From contig NZ_AP025730.1 in the NCBI RefSeq assembly GCF_023734135.1, positions 4,154,001 to 4,218,000 on the forward strand: a stretch of 64,000 bases of DNA, in the 5' to 3' direction. The position numbers were made by a program, and so were the translations under genes. Source of the DNA: Sphaerotilus microaerophilus (lineage in GTDB: Bacteria > Pseudomonadota > Gammaproteobacteria > Burkholderiales > Burkholderiaceae_C). The notes below the pieces were generated by a model that was not told the origin of the DNA, searched no databases, and was given only the letters and a program-made list of their open reading frames with translations. The first letter of the stretch is position 1, and each line of letters begins with the position of its first letter. Shown piece by piece: positions 24,770 to 33,692 of the stretch.

Positions 24770-26509
24770 TTACTTCAGCTTGTAGACCATCACCGTGCCG
24801 CCTTGCGGCACGACGGTGGCCTTGCCCATCAGGGTGTCGACGCCGGCCTGCATGCGCGCGGCGTCCACGCCCCAGCCGGACTGCACGGCGACGTACTGCT
24901 CGCCGTCGACCTCGAAGGTGCTGGGTACGCCGGTGACGCCAGACGGCGTCGGGGCTTCCCACAGCACCTTGCCGTTGCGGGCGTCGAAGGCGCGGAACAG
25001 GCGGTCGTTGGTGCCGCCGGCAAAGATCAGGTTGCCGCCGGTGGTCAGCAGCGGCGCCCACAGGTGGGTGGGGAACTTGGTCACCCAGGCCAGCTTGCCG
25101 GTCTTCAGGTCCCAGGCCTGCAGCTCACCGACGGTCTTCGGGGCCGCGGCGTTGTTGCCGCCCTGGTAGCGCAGGCTGCCCAGCACCGCCTCGATCGAGT
25201 AGCCGATGAAGAGGTCGCCCTTCTTGTACTTGCTCGGCTCGGGCTCGGGCATCTCGGCGCAGAGGTTGTTGTTGGCCGGGATGTAGAACAGGCCGGTCTT
25301 GGGGTTCCAGGCCTCGGGCGGCCAGTCCTTGCCGCCCCACAGCGAGGGGCAGAAGCTCACCATGCCCTTGCCCAGGCCGGGGCGCTTGCTCTCGTCGTAG
25401 GTCGGGCGGCCGGTCTTCGGGTCGATGCGGGTGAAGACGTTGTTGTTGACGTAGGAGACCGCGTCGATGAAATCGATCGGCCCGTCCTTGCGTTCGAGCA
25501 TCCACAGGTAGCCGTTGCGCCCGGCGTGCACGGCGGCCTTGACCTTGCGGCCCTTGACCTCGGTGTCGATCAGCACCGGCGCGCTGACCTCGTCCCAGTC
25601 CCAGGCGTCGTTGGGCGTGTACTGGTGGTGGCCGCGGATCTTGCCGCTGTCCACGTCCAGCGCAATGGTGGAGGTGGTGTAGAGGTTGTCGCCCTTGCGG
25701 CCTTCGGTGGGCCAGGGGGCGGGGTTGCCGGTGCCCCAGTAGGCCAGGTTGCGCTCGGGGTCGTAGGTGCCGGTGATCCAGATGCTGCCGCCGCCGTTCT
25801 TGTAGCTCTCGCCCGGCCAGGTGTGGCCGCCCGGTTCGTTGGGCGCCGGCACGGTGTAGGTGCGCCAGGCCTCGGCGCCGGTTTCGGCGTCGAAGGCGGC
25901 GACGAAGCCGCGCACGCCCGTCTCGCCCCCGGAGGAGCCGACCATGATCTTGCCCTTGGCGGCCAGCGGCGCCAGGGTCATGTAGTGGATGGCCTTCCAG
26001 TCACTGACCGCCTTGGTCCAGACCACCTTGCCGGTCCTGGCGTCGAGTGCGACCAGGTGGCAGTCGACGGTGGCGACATAGACCTTGTCGCCGTAGAGCG
26101 CCACGCCGCGGTTGGTCGGGTGCAGCTGCATCAGCTCGGGCGGCAGCTCCTTCTTGTAGCGCCAGAGCTCGGCACCGGTCTTGGCGTCCAGCGCAATCAC
26201 CTGCGCGCCCGGCGTGGTGATGAACATGCTGCCGTTGTTGACGATCGGCGGCGACTGGTGGCCGTCGACCTGGCCGGTCGAGAAAGCCCAGGCCAGCTGC
26301 AGCTTGCCGACGTTGCCGGCGTGGATCTTGTCCAGCGCGCTGTAGCCCCAGCCGCTGTAGTTGCCGCGGTACTGCAGCCAGTTGGACGGCTCCGGGTTGG
26401 CCAGCCGGGCGTCGGTGACCGGCGTGTAGGGGCCGGGCGCGGCCTGGGCGGCCAGGCAGGGCAGAGCGGCCGCGAGGGCCAGGGCAAGGCGCTGGAATCG
26501 GTGGTTCAC
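24770..26509 (-). CDS. PQQ-dependent alcohol dehydrogenase (quinoprotein, methanol/ethanol family)
   Basis: A 579-residue periplasmic quinoprotein, translated from a GTG with GAGGAGA upstream. A Sec signal peptide covers residues 1-24 (ending AAQA). Eight-bladed propeller W motifs occur, such as ALDAKTGAELWRYKK and ALDARTGKVVW. Active-site parts are GGETGVRG (Glu196), GNPAPW (Asn262) and AWDWDE with Asp304 and Asp306. Asp at +2 from the catalytic Asp is the lanthanide-binding mark of XoxF/PedH types. The vicinal Cys-Cys usually seen before N-R-G is missing (LHPTNRG). The Rieske gene lies upstream and the aldehyde dehydrogenase downstream in one operon. No cytochrome or PQQ-synthesis genes are visible. 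Confidence 0.92.
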   Translation of the reverse strand: MNHRFQRLALALAAALPCLAAQAAPGPYTPVTDARLANPEPSNWLQYRGNYSGWGYSALDKIHAGNVGKLQLAWAFSTGQVDGHQSPPIVNNGSMFITTPGAQVIALDAKTGAELWRYKKELPPELMQLHPTNRGVALYGDKVYVATVDCHLVALDARTGKVVWTKAVSDWKAIHYMTLAPLAAKGKIMVGSSGGETGVRGFVAAFDAETGAEAWRTYTVPAPNEPGGHTWPGESYKNGGGSIWITGTYDPERNLAYWGTGNPAPWPTEGRKGDNLYTTSTIALDVDSGKIRGHHQYTPNDAWDWDEVSAPVLIDTEVKGRKVKAAVHAGRNGYLWMLERKDGPIDFIDAVSYVNNNVFTRIDPKTGRPTYDESKRPGLGKGMVSFCPSLWGGKDWPPEAWNPKTGLFYIPANNNLCAEMPEPEPSKYKKGDLFIGYSIEAVLGSLRYQGGNNAAAPKTVGELQAWDLKTGKLAWVTKFPTHLWAPLLTTGGNLIFAGGTNDRLFRAFDARNGKVLWEAPTPSGVTGVPSTFEVDGEQYVAVQSGWGVDAARMQAGVDTLMGKATVVPQGGTVMVYKLK

Positions 26510-26645
26510 GGGGTGTCTCCTCTTCGGGATGAACGGGGATGGAGCAGCGGGGGCAAGAAGGGCAGGGGCAAAGCAGCGGCCACACCACCGGCCGGACCGG
26601 CGGCGGGACGGGGGAAATCAGGGGGAGCGGGCGGTACGGTCGGCG

Positions 26646-27275
26646 TCAGGCGAGCTGGCCGCCCGGCGGGGCGGTGAAGCCGCCAGCGATCACGAGCTGC
26701 TCGCCGTCGAGCTTGAGCGGCAGCATCGGCAGCGGCCGGTAGGCGGGGCCCGCGGCGACCTTGCCGGCCTCGCGCAGGTTGAACTTCGACGAGTGGCAGA
26801 AGCACACCAGCAGCTGCGCCTTGCTCGACCAGGTCTTCAGGTCGCAGCCCTGGTGGGTGCAGATGGCCGAGAAGGCCAGCACGCCGCCGGCCGAGCGGGC
26901 GCGGGTCTCGGCATCCAGCTCGCTCTCGTTGAAACGCATCAGCACCACCTTGTTCAGGCGCGAGCCGTCGCGCACCGACTTGCTGGAGGCGTCGAACGGG
27001 AAGGCCAGCACCGGCTTGCCGGGACGAATATCGGTCAGACGCAGCGGCGCGGGCGCCCCCTCGATCTCTTCCATCACGAGGCGGTCGCCGTCGGACGGCT
27101 TGGACCAGGCCTCGGTGGCCGAGAGCCCGAGCGGGGCGGCCAGGCTGGCGGCGGCGATCTGGATGAGCCGGCGGCGCGGGGTGTTGACCGCCTGGGCGGC
27201 GGCGCAGGAACAGGCGCAGGGGCTGGATTCGTGACAGGGGCGGCTGTGGCTGCTGTGGCGGCTGGATATGGACAT
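26646..27275 (-). CDS. Rieske 2Fe-2S protein with Tat-type signal
   Basis: A 209-residue protein with GGAGA before the ATG. A Cys-rich head (PCHESSPCACSC, residues 13-24) precedes a twin-arginine-like segment PRRRLIQIAAASLAAPLGLS (33-52). The cluster ligands are in CTHQGC (Cys139, His141) and CFCH (Cys158, His161), with Cys144 and Cys160 able to form the bc1-type disulfide. Similar proteins are bc1 Rieske subunits, but no cytochrome b or c1 gene is near. As first gene before the PQQ dehydrogenase (136-bp gap), it probably receives electrons from that enzyme or passes them on. Four more Cys in the head are unexplained. Confidence 0.85.
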   Translation of the reverse strand: MSISSRHSSHSRPCHESSPCACSCAAAQAVNTPRRRLIQIAAASLAAPLGLSATEAWSKPSDGDRLVMEEIEGAPAPLRLTDIRPGKPVLAFPFDASSKSVRDGSRLNKVVLMRFNESELDAETRARSAGGVLAFSAICTHQGCDLKTWSSKAQLLVCFCHSSKFNLREAGKVAAGPAYRPLPMLPLKLDGEQLVIAGGFTAPPGGQLA

Positions 27276-27384
27276 GGGGGGTCTCCATCGGTCGCTGTCG
27301 ACCGGCGAGCGCTGCGGGGGTGGTTGCTGCTGGCCGGATCGGTCCCCCTGCGATGCGTGATCGCCGGGATGGATGTCATCTTAT

Positions 27385-27400
27385 TTTGAATTCAGAGTTC
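27385..27400. promoter_or_regulatory. Operator half/imperfect palindrome O3, centred at 27390.5
   Basis: TTTGAATTCAGAGTTC matches the operator core at 6.66-6.72 kb with a weaker left arm. It lies 110 bp upstream of the Rieske start. The second site follows exactly 42 bp away, the same spacing as in the ligase locus. Confidence 0.7.
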
Positions 27401-27425
27401 TGAACCCAGTGTTATCCAGAATGCG

Positions 27426-27445
27426 TTCTGAATTCAGAGTTCTAA
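27426..27445. promoter_or_regulatory. Operator palindrome O4, centred at 27432.5
   Basis: TTCTGAATTCAGAGTTCTAA contains the perfect palindrome TCTGAATTCAGA and shares its right arm AGAGTTCTAA with O2. It lies in the divergent promoter between the Rieske-PQQ-aldA operon and the second GntR gene, so one regulator could control both directions and itself. Confidence 0.77.
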
Positions 27446-27558
27446 TTTGTTGTGATGAACGGACAGGGGCAAAGCCGGCCTTCCGAGGGTGACCCCTAGA
27501 ATCAACCCGTGCGGACCACCCCTACCGGGGCGGTTTGCGACAGCCCGAGAACCCGCCC

Positions 27559-28263
27559 ATGAAGCAACTGTCCGTCCAGCCCAACCTCGTCGACCAGGTC
27601 CGCGAGGCGATCCTGCAGGAGATCGCCTCGGGCGCACTGGCCCCGGGAGAGCGGGTCGTGCAGGAGCGCATCGCCGAATCGCTGGGCGTGTCGCGCCAGC
27701 CGGTGCAGCAGGCGCTGGCGCTGCTGCTCAGCCAGGGCGTGCTGCGCGATGCGCCGGGGCGGCGCCTGATCGTGGCGCCGCTGGACGCGTCCTACGTGCG
27801 CCAGATGTACGACATGCGCGCCGTCATCGAGGGCCTGGCCTTTGCCGAGGCGGCACGACGTGGCGCGGCCAAGGCGGCCAGACAGGGCCCGGCGTTGATC
27901 GAGGCCGGCCGCAAGGCGGTCGCCACCGGCGAGGTGCCGCGCATGATCGCTGCGGACATGAAGTTCCACGCCTTCATCCACGAGCTGTCCGGCAACACCC
28001 TGGTCGCCCCGACGCTGGCGCCCCACCTCACCTACATGCAGCGGGTGATGGGCCAGGTGCTGCTGCGCGACGACAAGCCGCGCGACATCTGGGCCGAGCA
28101 CGAGCAGATGCTTGACGCCGTGGCCCGTGGTGACGCGGCCCTGGCCGAATCGCTGGCGCGCCAGCACATCACCGCCGCCGCGGATTTCATGGTCGCGCGC
28201 ATCGCCGCCGCCCAGACGCCGGCCGCGCTCCAGGCGCTCAGCGGCCCAGCGCCCTCCCCCTGA
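27559..28263 (+). CDS. GntR-family transcriptional regulator with FCD domain (copy 2)
   Basis: A 234-residue regulator starting MKQLSVQPNLVDQVREAILQ. The winged-helix recognition helix LGVSRQPVQQAL is identical to that of the regulator at 8445, and the whole protein aligns over its length (QPNLV, GLIVAPLDA/RLIVAPLDA, GNTLVAP, REHE/AEHE). FCD positions KFHAFIHELSGN and the C-terminal RQHITAAADFM are conserved. It diverges from the Rieske-PQQ-aldA operon with paired operators between. The final 26 bp overlap the convergent lyase gene. It most likely regulates its own operon and, through the shared operator, the ligase locus. Confidence 0.93.
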   Translation: MKQLSVQPNLVDQVREAILQEIASGALAPGERVVQERIAESLGVSRQPVQQALALLLSQGVLRDAPGRRLIVAPLDASYVRQMYDMRAVIEGLAFAEAARRGAAKAARQGPALIEAGRKAVATGEVPRMIAADMKFHAFIHELSGNTLVAPTLAPHLTYMQRVMGQVLLRDDKPRDIWAEHEQMLDAVARGDAALAESLARQHITAAADFMVARIAAAQTPAALQALSGPAPSP

Positions 28264-29233
28264 TCGCCTCGAAGTCCGCCGGCCGCGGGTGCAGGTCCAG
28301 CCGCCGGCCGGCCTTGACGAGCTGGCTGGGGATGTCATGGCCGATCAGTGCCGGCAGGCACCGGGCGGCGTCGAGCAGCAGCGCCAGGTCCACGCCGGTG
28401 TCGTAGCCCATCAGCGCCAGCGCGTGAGCAATCTCCTCGGTGCAGACGTTGCCGGTGGCGCCCGGCGCGTAGGGGCAGCCACCGATGCCACCGAAGGAGG
28501 CATCGAAGCGATCCGCCCCGGCGTCGATGCCGGCCAGCACGTTGGCCAGGCCCATGCCGCGGGTGTTGTGGAAGTGCAGCGTCAGCTCGCTGCCCGGCCA
28601 GCGCGCGCGGAAGGCCGCCGTCAGCGCCGCCACCTGGGTGGGCCAGGCCATGCCGGTGGTGTCGCAGAGCGTCACGCCGTCGGCGCGCAGCTCGGTGATG
28701 AAGCGCTCGCACCAGCCCAGCACGGTGGCCTCGGGCACGTCGCCCTCCATCGGGCAGCCGAAGCTGCAGGACAGCGAGACGTTCACCCGCACGCCCGCGG
28801 CGCGCGCCAGCGCGGCCGTCTGCGCCAGCGCGGCGAAGGACTGGGCGCGCGTCATGCGCAGGTTGGCGAGGTTGTGGCTCTCGCTGGCGGACATCACCAG
28901 GTTGAGCTCGTCGGCACGCGACTCGATGGCCCGCTCCGCCCCACGGGCGTTGGGCACCAGCGCGGTGTAGACGGTGCCGGGGCGGCGCTCGATCTCGCGC
29001 AGCACGATCTCCGCGTCGCGCAGCTGCGGGATGGCCTTGGGGCTGACGAAGGAGGTGACCTCGATCTTGGCCAGGCCGGCGGCCGAGAGGCGGTTGACCA
29101 GATCGATCTTGTCGGCGGTGGGGACGAAGCGCTCCTCCACCTGCAGGCCGTCGCGGGTGCCGACTTCCTGCAGGTGCACGCGGCGGCCGGCGCCGCTCCA
29201 GACCCGCGACACGGGCGAGACCGGCGCGTTCAT
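28238..29233 (-). CDS. HMG-CoA lyase-like pyruvate/acyl-CoA lyase
   Basis: A 331-residue DRE-TIM metallolyase. RVHLQEVGTRDGLQVEERFV near residue 17 is the HMG-CoA-lyase form of the family motif (G-x-R-D-G-x-Q), the metal site appears as LTLHFHNTRGMGLANVLAG, and the C-terminal GGCPYAPGATGNVCTEE is the HMG-CoA lyase signature loop with its catalytic Cys. Substrates in the family are 3-hydroxy-3-methylglutaryl-CoA or, in some bacteria, (R)-citramalyl-CoA. The upstream CaiB/BaiF transferase overlaps it by 4 bp, and LeuCD-like genes lie in the same run, favouring a citramalyl-CoA-type substrate; this is inferred. Confidence 0.9.
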   Translation of the reverse strand: MNAPVSPVSRVWSGAGRRVHLQEVGTRDGLQVEERFVPTADKIDLVNRLSAAGLAKIEVTSFVSPKAIPQLRDAEIVLREIERRPGTVYTALVPNARGAERAIESRADELNLVMSASESHNLANLRMTRAQSFAALAQTAALARAAGVRVNVSLSCSFGCPMEGDVPEATVLGWCERFITELRADGVTLCDTTGMAWPTQVAALTAAFRARWPGSELTLHFHNTRGMGLANVLAGIDAGADRFDASFGGIGGCPYAPGATGNVCTEEIAHALALMGYDTGVDLALLLDAARCLPALIGHDIPSQLVKAGRRLDLHPRPADFEAIRGRALGR

Positions 29234-30420
29234 GCGACCACCCTGCGCCCGCGCAGCGCGGCAATGTCCTCGTTGCTGAAGCCGATGCCGGCGAGCACCG
29301 CGTCGGTGTCGTCGCCGAGCTTCGGCGCCGAGGAGCGCACCGCACCAGGCGTGCCCAGCAGCTTGGGCACGATGCCTGGCACCTCCAGCGTGTGGCCGTC
29401 GCGCGTGGTCTGGCTCAGGATCATGTCGCGGGCGCGGTAGTGCGGGTCCTCGGCGATGTCCTGCGCGGTGTAGACCCGCCCGGCCGGCACCTTGGCGGCG
29501 CCGAGCTGCGCCAGCACATCGGTGGCCGGGTGCTGGCGGGTCCAGGCCTCGATGGCAGCGTCCAGCTCGGCCACGCGCTTCACGCGCCCGGCGTTGTCGG
29601 CCAGCGCCGGGTCGTCGGCCAGGTCGGGCCGGCCGATCACGCCCATCAGCCGCTTGAAGATGCTGTCGCCATTGCCCGCGATCAGCACCACCGCCGCGTC
29701 GCCGCAGCGGTAGGCGTTGCTGGGCGCGATGCCGGGCAGCGCGGAGCCGGCCGGCTCGCGCACCGCGCCGAAGGCGCTGTACTCGGGCAGCAGGCTTTCC
29801 ATCACGTTGAACACCGCCTCGTGCAGCGCCACGTCGATCACCTGCCCCTGCCCGCCATTGACCTTGCGGTGGTAGAGCGCGGTGAGCACGCCGATCGTGC
29901 CGTGCAGCGCCGCCAGCGTGTCGCCGATGCTGATGCCGCAGCGCACCGGCACGCGGCCGGGCTCGCCGGTCAGGTGGCGCAGCCCGCCCATCGCCTCACC
30001 GATGGCGCCGAAGCCAGGCAGGTCGCGGTACGGGCCGGTCTGGCCGTAGCCGCTGATGCGCAGCATGATCAGGCCGGGGTTGTCGCGGGCGAGTTCCTCG
30101 TAGGACATGCCCCAGCCCTCCAGCGTGCCGGGGCGGAAGTTCTCGATCAGCACATCGGCCTCGGCGATCAGCCGCTTGGCGATCGCCTGGCCCTCGCTCT
30201 GACGCAGGTCCAGCGCGATGCTGCGCTTGTTGCGGCTCTGCACCTGCCACCACACGGAGGTGCCGTCCTGCAGCAGCCGCCAGTTGCGCAGAGGGTCACC
30301 CGCGCCCGGCGCCTCGATCTTGATCACCTCGGCGCCGAAGTCGCCCAAGGTCTTGCCCGCGAAGGGGCCGGCGATCAGCTGGCCCATCTCCACGACCTTC
30401 AGCCCGTGCAGTGCTTGCAT
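29230..30420 (-). CDS. CaiB/BaiF (class III) CoA-transferase
   Basis: A 396-residue family III CoA-transferase starting MQALHGLKVVEMGQLIAGPF at 30420. GADVIKIEAPGAGDPLRN-type sequence (GAEVIKIEAPGAGDPLRNWR) and RNKRSIALDLRQ are family marks. The catalytic Asp falls in SGYGQTGPYRDLPGFG (Asp in RDLPGF) near residue 165. Members such as succinyl-CoA:citramalate or succinyl-CoA:mesaconate transferases activate dicarboxylates. Coupled by ATGA overlap to the lyase, it would supply the CoA ester the lyase cleaves. Confidence 0.92.
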   Translation of the reverse strand: MQALHGLKVVEMGQLIAGPFAGKTLGDFGAEVIKIEAPGAGDPLRNWRLLQDGTSVWWQVQSRNKRSIALDLRQSEGQAIAKRLIAEADVLIENFRPGTLEGWGMSYEELARDNPGLIMLRISGYGQTGPYRDLPGFGAIGEAMGGLRHLTGEPGRVPVRCGISIGDTLAALHGTIGVLTALYHRKVNGGQGQVIDVALHEAVFNVMESLLPEYSAFGAVREPAGSALPGIAPSNAYRCGDAAVVLIAGNGDSIFKRLMGVIGRPDLADDPALADNAGRVKRVAELDAAIEAWTRQHPATDVLAQLGAAKVPAGRVYTAQDIAEDPHYRARDMILSQTTRDGHTLEVPGIVPKLLGTPGAVRSSAPKLGDDTDAVLAGIGFSNEDIAALRGRRVVA

Positions 30421-30430
30421 GGCCGGCTCC

Positions 30431-31429
30431 TCAATCGATGGTCGCGCCCGAGTCCTTGACGATCTTGGCCCACTTGGGCAGATCGGCACGGATCAGCGCG
30501 GCGAAGTCCTGGCTCGAGCTCTTGAAGGGCTCGCAGCCCACCGTCGCGAGCTTCTCCCTGGCGTCGGGGCTGTCCACCGCCTTGGCCACCGCGGCCTGCA
30601 GCTGATCGACGATGGCTTTCGGTGTGCCCGCCGGAGCGAACAGGCCATACCAGGGTGTCTGGCCGAAGCCCTTGATCGTCTCGCCGATGGTCGGCACGTC
30701 CGGCAGCGCGGCGACGCGCCGCTGGTTGACCACGCCCAGCACCTTGAGCTTGCCGCTCTTGATGAAGCTGATCGACGAGGGCAGGCTCTGCACGCTCACC
30801 TGCACCTGGCCGCCGACCAGGTCGGTCACCGCGGCGGAGGCGCCCTTGTAGGGCACATGCAGCAGCTCGATGCCAGCGGCGCGCTGCAGCATCTCGCCGA
30901 TCAGGTGGTTGAGCGTGCCGTTGCCGGCCGAGGCGATGGCGATCTTGCCCGGCTGGGCCTTGGCCGCGGCCAGCAGCTCGGCCACGTTCTTCGGCGGGAA
31001 ACTGTTGTTGGCCACCAGCACGTAGCCGGCGGTGGCCACCGGGCTGATCGGCTCGAAGTCCCTGAGCGTGTCGAAGCCCACGGTCTTGTAGAGCCAGGGG
31101 TTGATGACCGCGGCGCTGTCGGCGGTGAGCACCAGGGTGTAGCCGTCCGGCTTGGCCTTGGCGACCGCTGCCATGCCGACGTTGCCGCCAGCACCCGGGC
31201 GGTTGTCGACCAGGAACTGCTGGCCGCTGGCCTCGGTGAGCTTCTGCGCGACGATGCGGGCGATGGCGTCGTTGGCGCCGCCCGGGGCCTGCGGCACGAC
31301 GATGGTCACCGGCTTGGACGGGTACTTGTCCTGGGCCTGCACGGCGGTCGCAACGGTGACGGAAGCGGCGAATGTGGCCCACAGGCCGAGGTTCAGGGCG
31401 GTGCGGCGGGTGAAACGGTGCAGGGTCAT
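30431..31429 (-). CDS. Tripartite tricarboxylate transporter substrate-binding protein (TctC/Bug family)
   Basis: A 332-residue periplasmic receptor. The signal peptide MTLHRFTRRTALNLGLWATF ends near residue 33 (VQAQ). The mature part starts KYPSKPVTIVVPQAPGGAND, the standard Bug opening, and continues with VDNRPGAGGNVG and VPYKGASAAVTDLVGGQV. Bug proteins bind carboxylates with high affinity; in Burkholderiales they often lack a linked TctAB membrane pair, and none is seen here. Its place between the transferase and the LeuD-like gene suggests that it captures the dicarboxylate degraded by this cluster. Confidence 0.93.
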   Translation of the reverse strand: MTLHRFTRRTALNLGLWATFAASVTVATAVQAQDKYPSKPVTIVVPQAPGGANDAIARIVAQKLTEASGQQFLVDNRPGAGGNVGMAAVAKAKPDGYTLVLTADSAAVINPWLYKTVGFDTLRDFEPISPVATAGYVLVANNSFPPKNVAELLAAAKAQPGKIAIASAGNGTLNHLIGEMLQRAAGIELLHVPYKGASAAVTDLVGGQVQVSVQSLPSSISFIKSGKLKVLGVVNQRRVAALPDVPTIGETIKGFGQTPWYGLFAPAGTPKAIVDQLQAAVAKAVDSPDAREKLATVGCEPFKSSSQDFAALIRADLPKWAKIVKDSGATID

Positions 31430-31464
31430 GGGGCGTCTCCTTCGAGGAAATCAGGTCGAGGCAG

Positions 31465-32109
31465 TCAGGGTTGGACCGGGAAGAGCCAGGGCTCCTGGCT
31501 GCGGCGGCGCACTTCGTAGGCGCGGATGCGCTCGGCGCGCTGCAGCGTCAGGCCGATGTCGTCCAGGCCGTTGAGCAGGCGGTGGGCACGCTCCGGGTCC
31601 ACAGTGAACGTGAGGCGCTCGGCGCCCGCCTGCAGGTGGCGCGCAGCCAGGTCGATCTGCCAGCGCTGGCCAGGTTGGCGTTGCAGCTGGGCAAAGAGCC
31701 GCTCCACCGTGTCGGCACCCAGCACGATGGGCAGGATGCCGTTCTTGAAGCAGTTGCCGTGGAAGATGTCGGCAAAGCTCGGCGCCACGATGGCGCGGAT
31801 GCCGAAGTCGCGCAGCGCCCAGGGCGCGTGCTCCCGGCTGCTGCCGCAGCCGAAGTTCTCCCGCGTCAGCAGGATCTGCGCGCCGGCAAAGGCCGGCTGG
31901 TTGAGCGGGAAGTCGGCGCGCGGCTGGCGCTGCGAGCGCGGCACGCCGGGTTCACCCCGGTCGTGGTAGCGCCACTCGTCGAAGAGGTTGTCGCCGAAGC
32001 CGGTGCGCGCGATCGACTTCATGAACTGCTTGGGGATGATCGCGTCGGTGTCGACGTTGGCGCGGTCCAGCGGCACGGCGACGGCATCCAGGGTGGTGAA
32101 GGCTTGCAT
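31465..32109 (-). CDS. leuD: LeuD-like small subunit of isopropylmalate dehydratase-type hydro-lyase
   Basis: A 214-residue swivel-domain protein: [20 protein letters not shown] at the start, [15 protein letters not shown] (substrate-binding Ser/Arg loop) and [10 protein letters not shown]. Length and motifs match bacterial LeuD. It overlaps leuC by one base (TGATG type junction). Because it lies in a catabolic run with a lyase, a CoA-transferase and TctC, and no leuB is next to it, it probably hydrates citraconate/mesaconate or a similar acid instead of isopropylmalate. A leucine-biosynthesis role cannot be excluded from sequence. Confidence 0.9.
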   Translation of the reverse strand: MQAFTTLDAVAVPLDRANVDTDAIIPKQFMKSIARTGFGDNLFDEWRYHDRGEPGVPRSQRQPRADFPLNQPAFAGAQILLTRENFGCGSSREHAPWALRDFGIRAIVAPSFADIFHGNCFKNGILPIVLGADTVERLFAQLQRQPGQRWQIDLAARHLQAGAERLTFTVDPERAHRLLNGLDDIGLTLQRAERIRAYEVRRRSQEPWLFPVQP

Positions 32110-33581
32110 CAGTGGATCTGCGCAGAAAGGACGGGGGTGCCGGGCAGGTCGCGCCGCACATCCTCACGCCGAACATCCACCAGCCGGCCGGCGATCGCGG
32201 CGGCGGCGGCCATCGCCGGGCTGACCAGGTGGCTGCGCCCGCCCGGGCCCTGGCGGCCCTCGAAGTTGCGGTTGGAGGTGGAGGCGCAGCGCTCGCCCGG
32301 GGCGAGGCGGTCGTCGTTCATGCCCAGGCACATCGAGCAGCCCGGTTCGCGCCACTCGAAGCCGGCGGCGATGAACAGCCGGTCCAGCCCCTCGGCCTCG
32401 GCCTGCGCCTTGACCAGGCCGGAACCCGGCACCACCAGCGCCTGCTTCACGGTGGCAGCCACGCGGCGGCCGCGGATCGCCGCCGCGGCCGCCCGCAGGT
32501 CCTCGATGCGGGCGTTGGTGCAGGAGCCGATGAAGACCTTGTCGATCGCCAGCCCGTCCAGCGCCGTGCCGGGCCGCAGGCCCATGTAGGCCAGCGCCCG
32601 CTCGATGCCGGCGCGGCGCACCGGGTCGGGCTCGGCCGCCGGCTCCGGTACGCGGCCACCGATGGGCAGCACCTGCTCGGGGCTGGTGCCCCAGGTGGCC
32701 ATCGGCTCGACGGCCGCGGCGTCGATGAACAGGCTGTGGTCGAAGGTCGCGCCCGCATCGGAGTGCAGCGTGCGCCAGTAGGCCACCGCGGCCTCCCACT
32801 GCGCGCCGCGCGGGGCGTAGGGGCGACCTTCGAGGTAGGCGATGGTCTTCTCGTCCACCGCCACCAGGCCGACGCGGGCGCCGGCCTCGATGGCCATGTT
32901 GCACAGCGTCATGCGGCCTTCCATCGACAGCGCCTCGATCGCCGCGCCAGCGAACTCGATCGCACAGCCGGTGCCGCCCGCAGTGCCGAGGCGGCGGATG
33001 ATCTCCAGGATCAGGTCCTTGGCCGAGACGCCCGCCGCCAGCAGGCCGTTCACCTGCACGAGCATGCGCTGCATCGGCCGCATCGCCAGGCACTGCGTGG
33101 CCAGGACATGCTCGACGTCCGAGGTGCCAACGCCGAAGGCCAGCGCGCCGAAGGCGCCGTGCGTGCTGGTGTGCGAGTCGCCGGCCACCACCGTCATGCC
33201 CGGCAGGGTGGCGCCCTGCTCCGGGCCGATCACATGGATGATGCCCTGCTCGCGCCGCCCGAGGCTGAAGGCGGTGATGCCGAACTCGCGGGCGTTGATC
33301 TCCAGCTGCTGCACCTGGGCGCGCGAGAGCGGGTCGGGGATGTGCGTCAGGCTGCGCCGCTCGTTCGGCGTGGTCGGCACGTTGTGATCGGCCGCGGCCA
33401 GCACCGTGTCGGCTCGCCAGGGCCGGCGCCCGGCCAGGCGCAGCCCCTCGAAGGCCTGCGGGCTGGTGACCTCGTACACCAGGTGGCGGTCCACGTACAG
33501 CAGCGCCTCGCCGTCGGCGGATTGATCCATCAGGTGGCGCTGCCAGAGCTTGTCGAAGAGGGTCTGCCGGGCGGTGTCCAT
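32109..33581 (-). CDS. leuC: LeuC-like large subunit of isopropylmalate dehydratase-type hydro-lyase
   Basis: A 490-residue aconitase-superfamily subunit. It starts [20 protein letters not shown], with [20 protein letters not shown] and [20 protein letters not shown]. The 4Fe-4S Cys ligands are in [14 protein letters not shown] and [10 protein letters not shown]. It pairs with the LeuD-like subunit downstream. The LysR gene lies upstream on the same strand, 111 bp away. The enzyme catalyses stereospecific dehydration-rehydration of a 2- or 3-hydroxy diacid. Context suggests a citramalate/mesaconate or related C5 substrate. Confidence 0.92.
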   Translation of the reverse strand: MDTARQTLFDKLWQRHLMDQSADGEALLYVDRHLVYEVTSPQAFEGLRLAGRRPWRADTVLAAADHNVPTTPNERRSLTHIPDPLSRAQVQQLEINAREFGITAFSLGRREQGIIHVIGPEQGATLPGMTVVAGDSHTSTHGAFGALAFGVGTSDVEHVLATQCLAMRPMQRMLVQVNGLLAAGVSAKDLILEIIRRLGTAGGTGCAIEFAGAAIEALSMEGRMTLCNMAIEAGARVGLVAVDEKTIAYLEGRPYAPRGAQWEAAVAYWRTLHSDAGATFDHSLFIDAAAVEPMATWGTSPEQVLPIGGRVPEPAAEPDPVRRAGIERALAYMGLRPGTALDGLAIDKVFIGSCTNARIEDLRAAAAAIRGRRVAATVKQALVVPGSGLVKAQAEAEGLDRLFIAAGFEWREPGCSMCLGMNDDRLAPGERCASTSNRNFEGRQGPGGRSHLVSPAMAAAAAIAGRLVDVRREDVRRDLPGTPVLSAQIH

Positions 33582-33692
33582 GGCGTGGCATTCTGGGAAG
33601 CAACGCCCCGCCGCGGAATGCCCGTGTGGCGAGGCGAGCTTTCGTGGAATGCGAAAGCGCCCGGCCTGCCCAACCCCGACCTGCCCTGCCGG

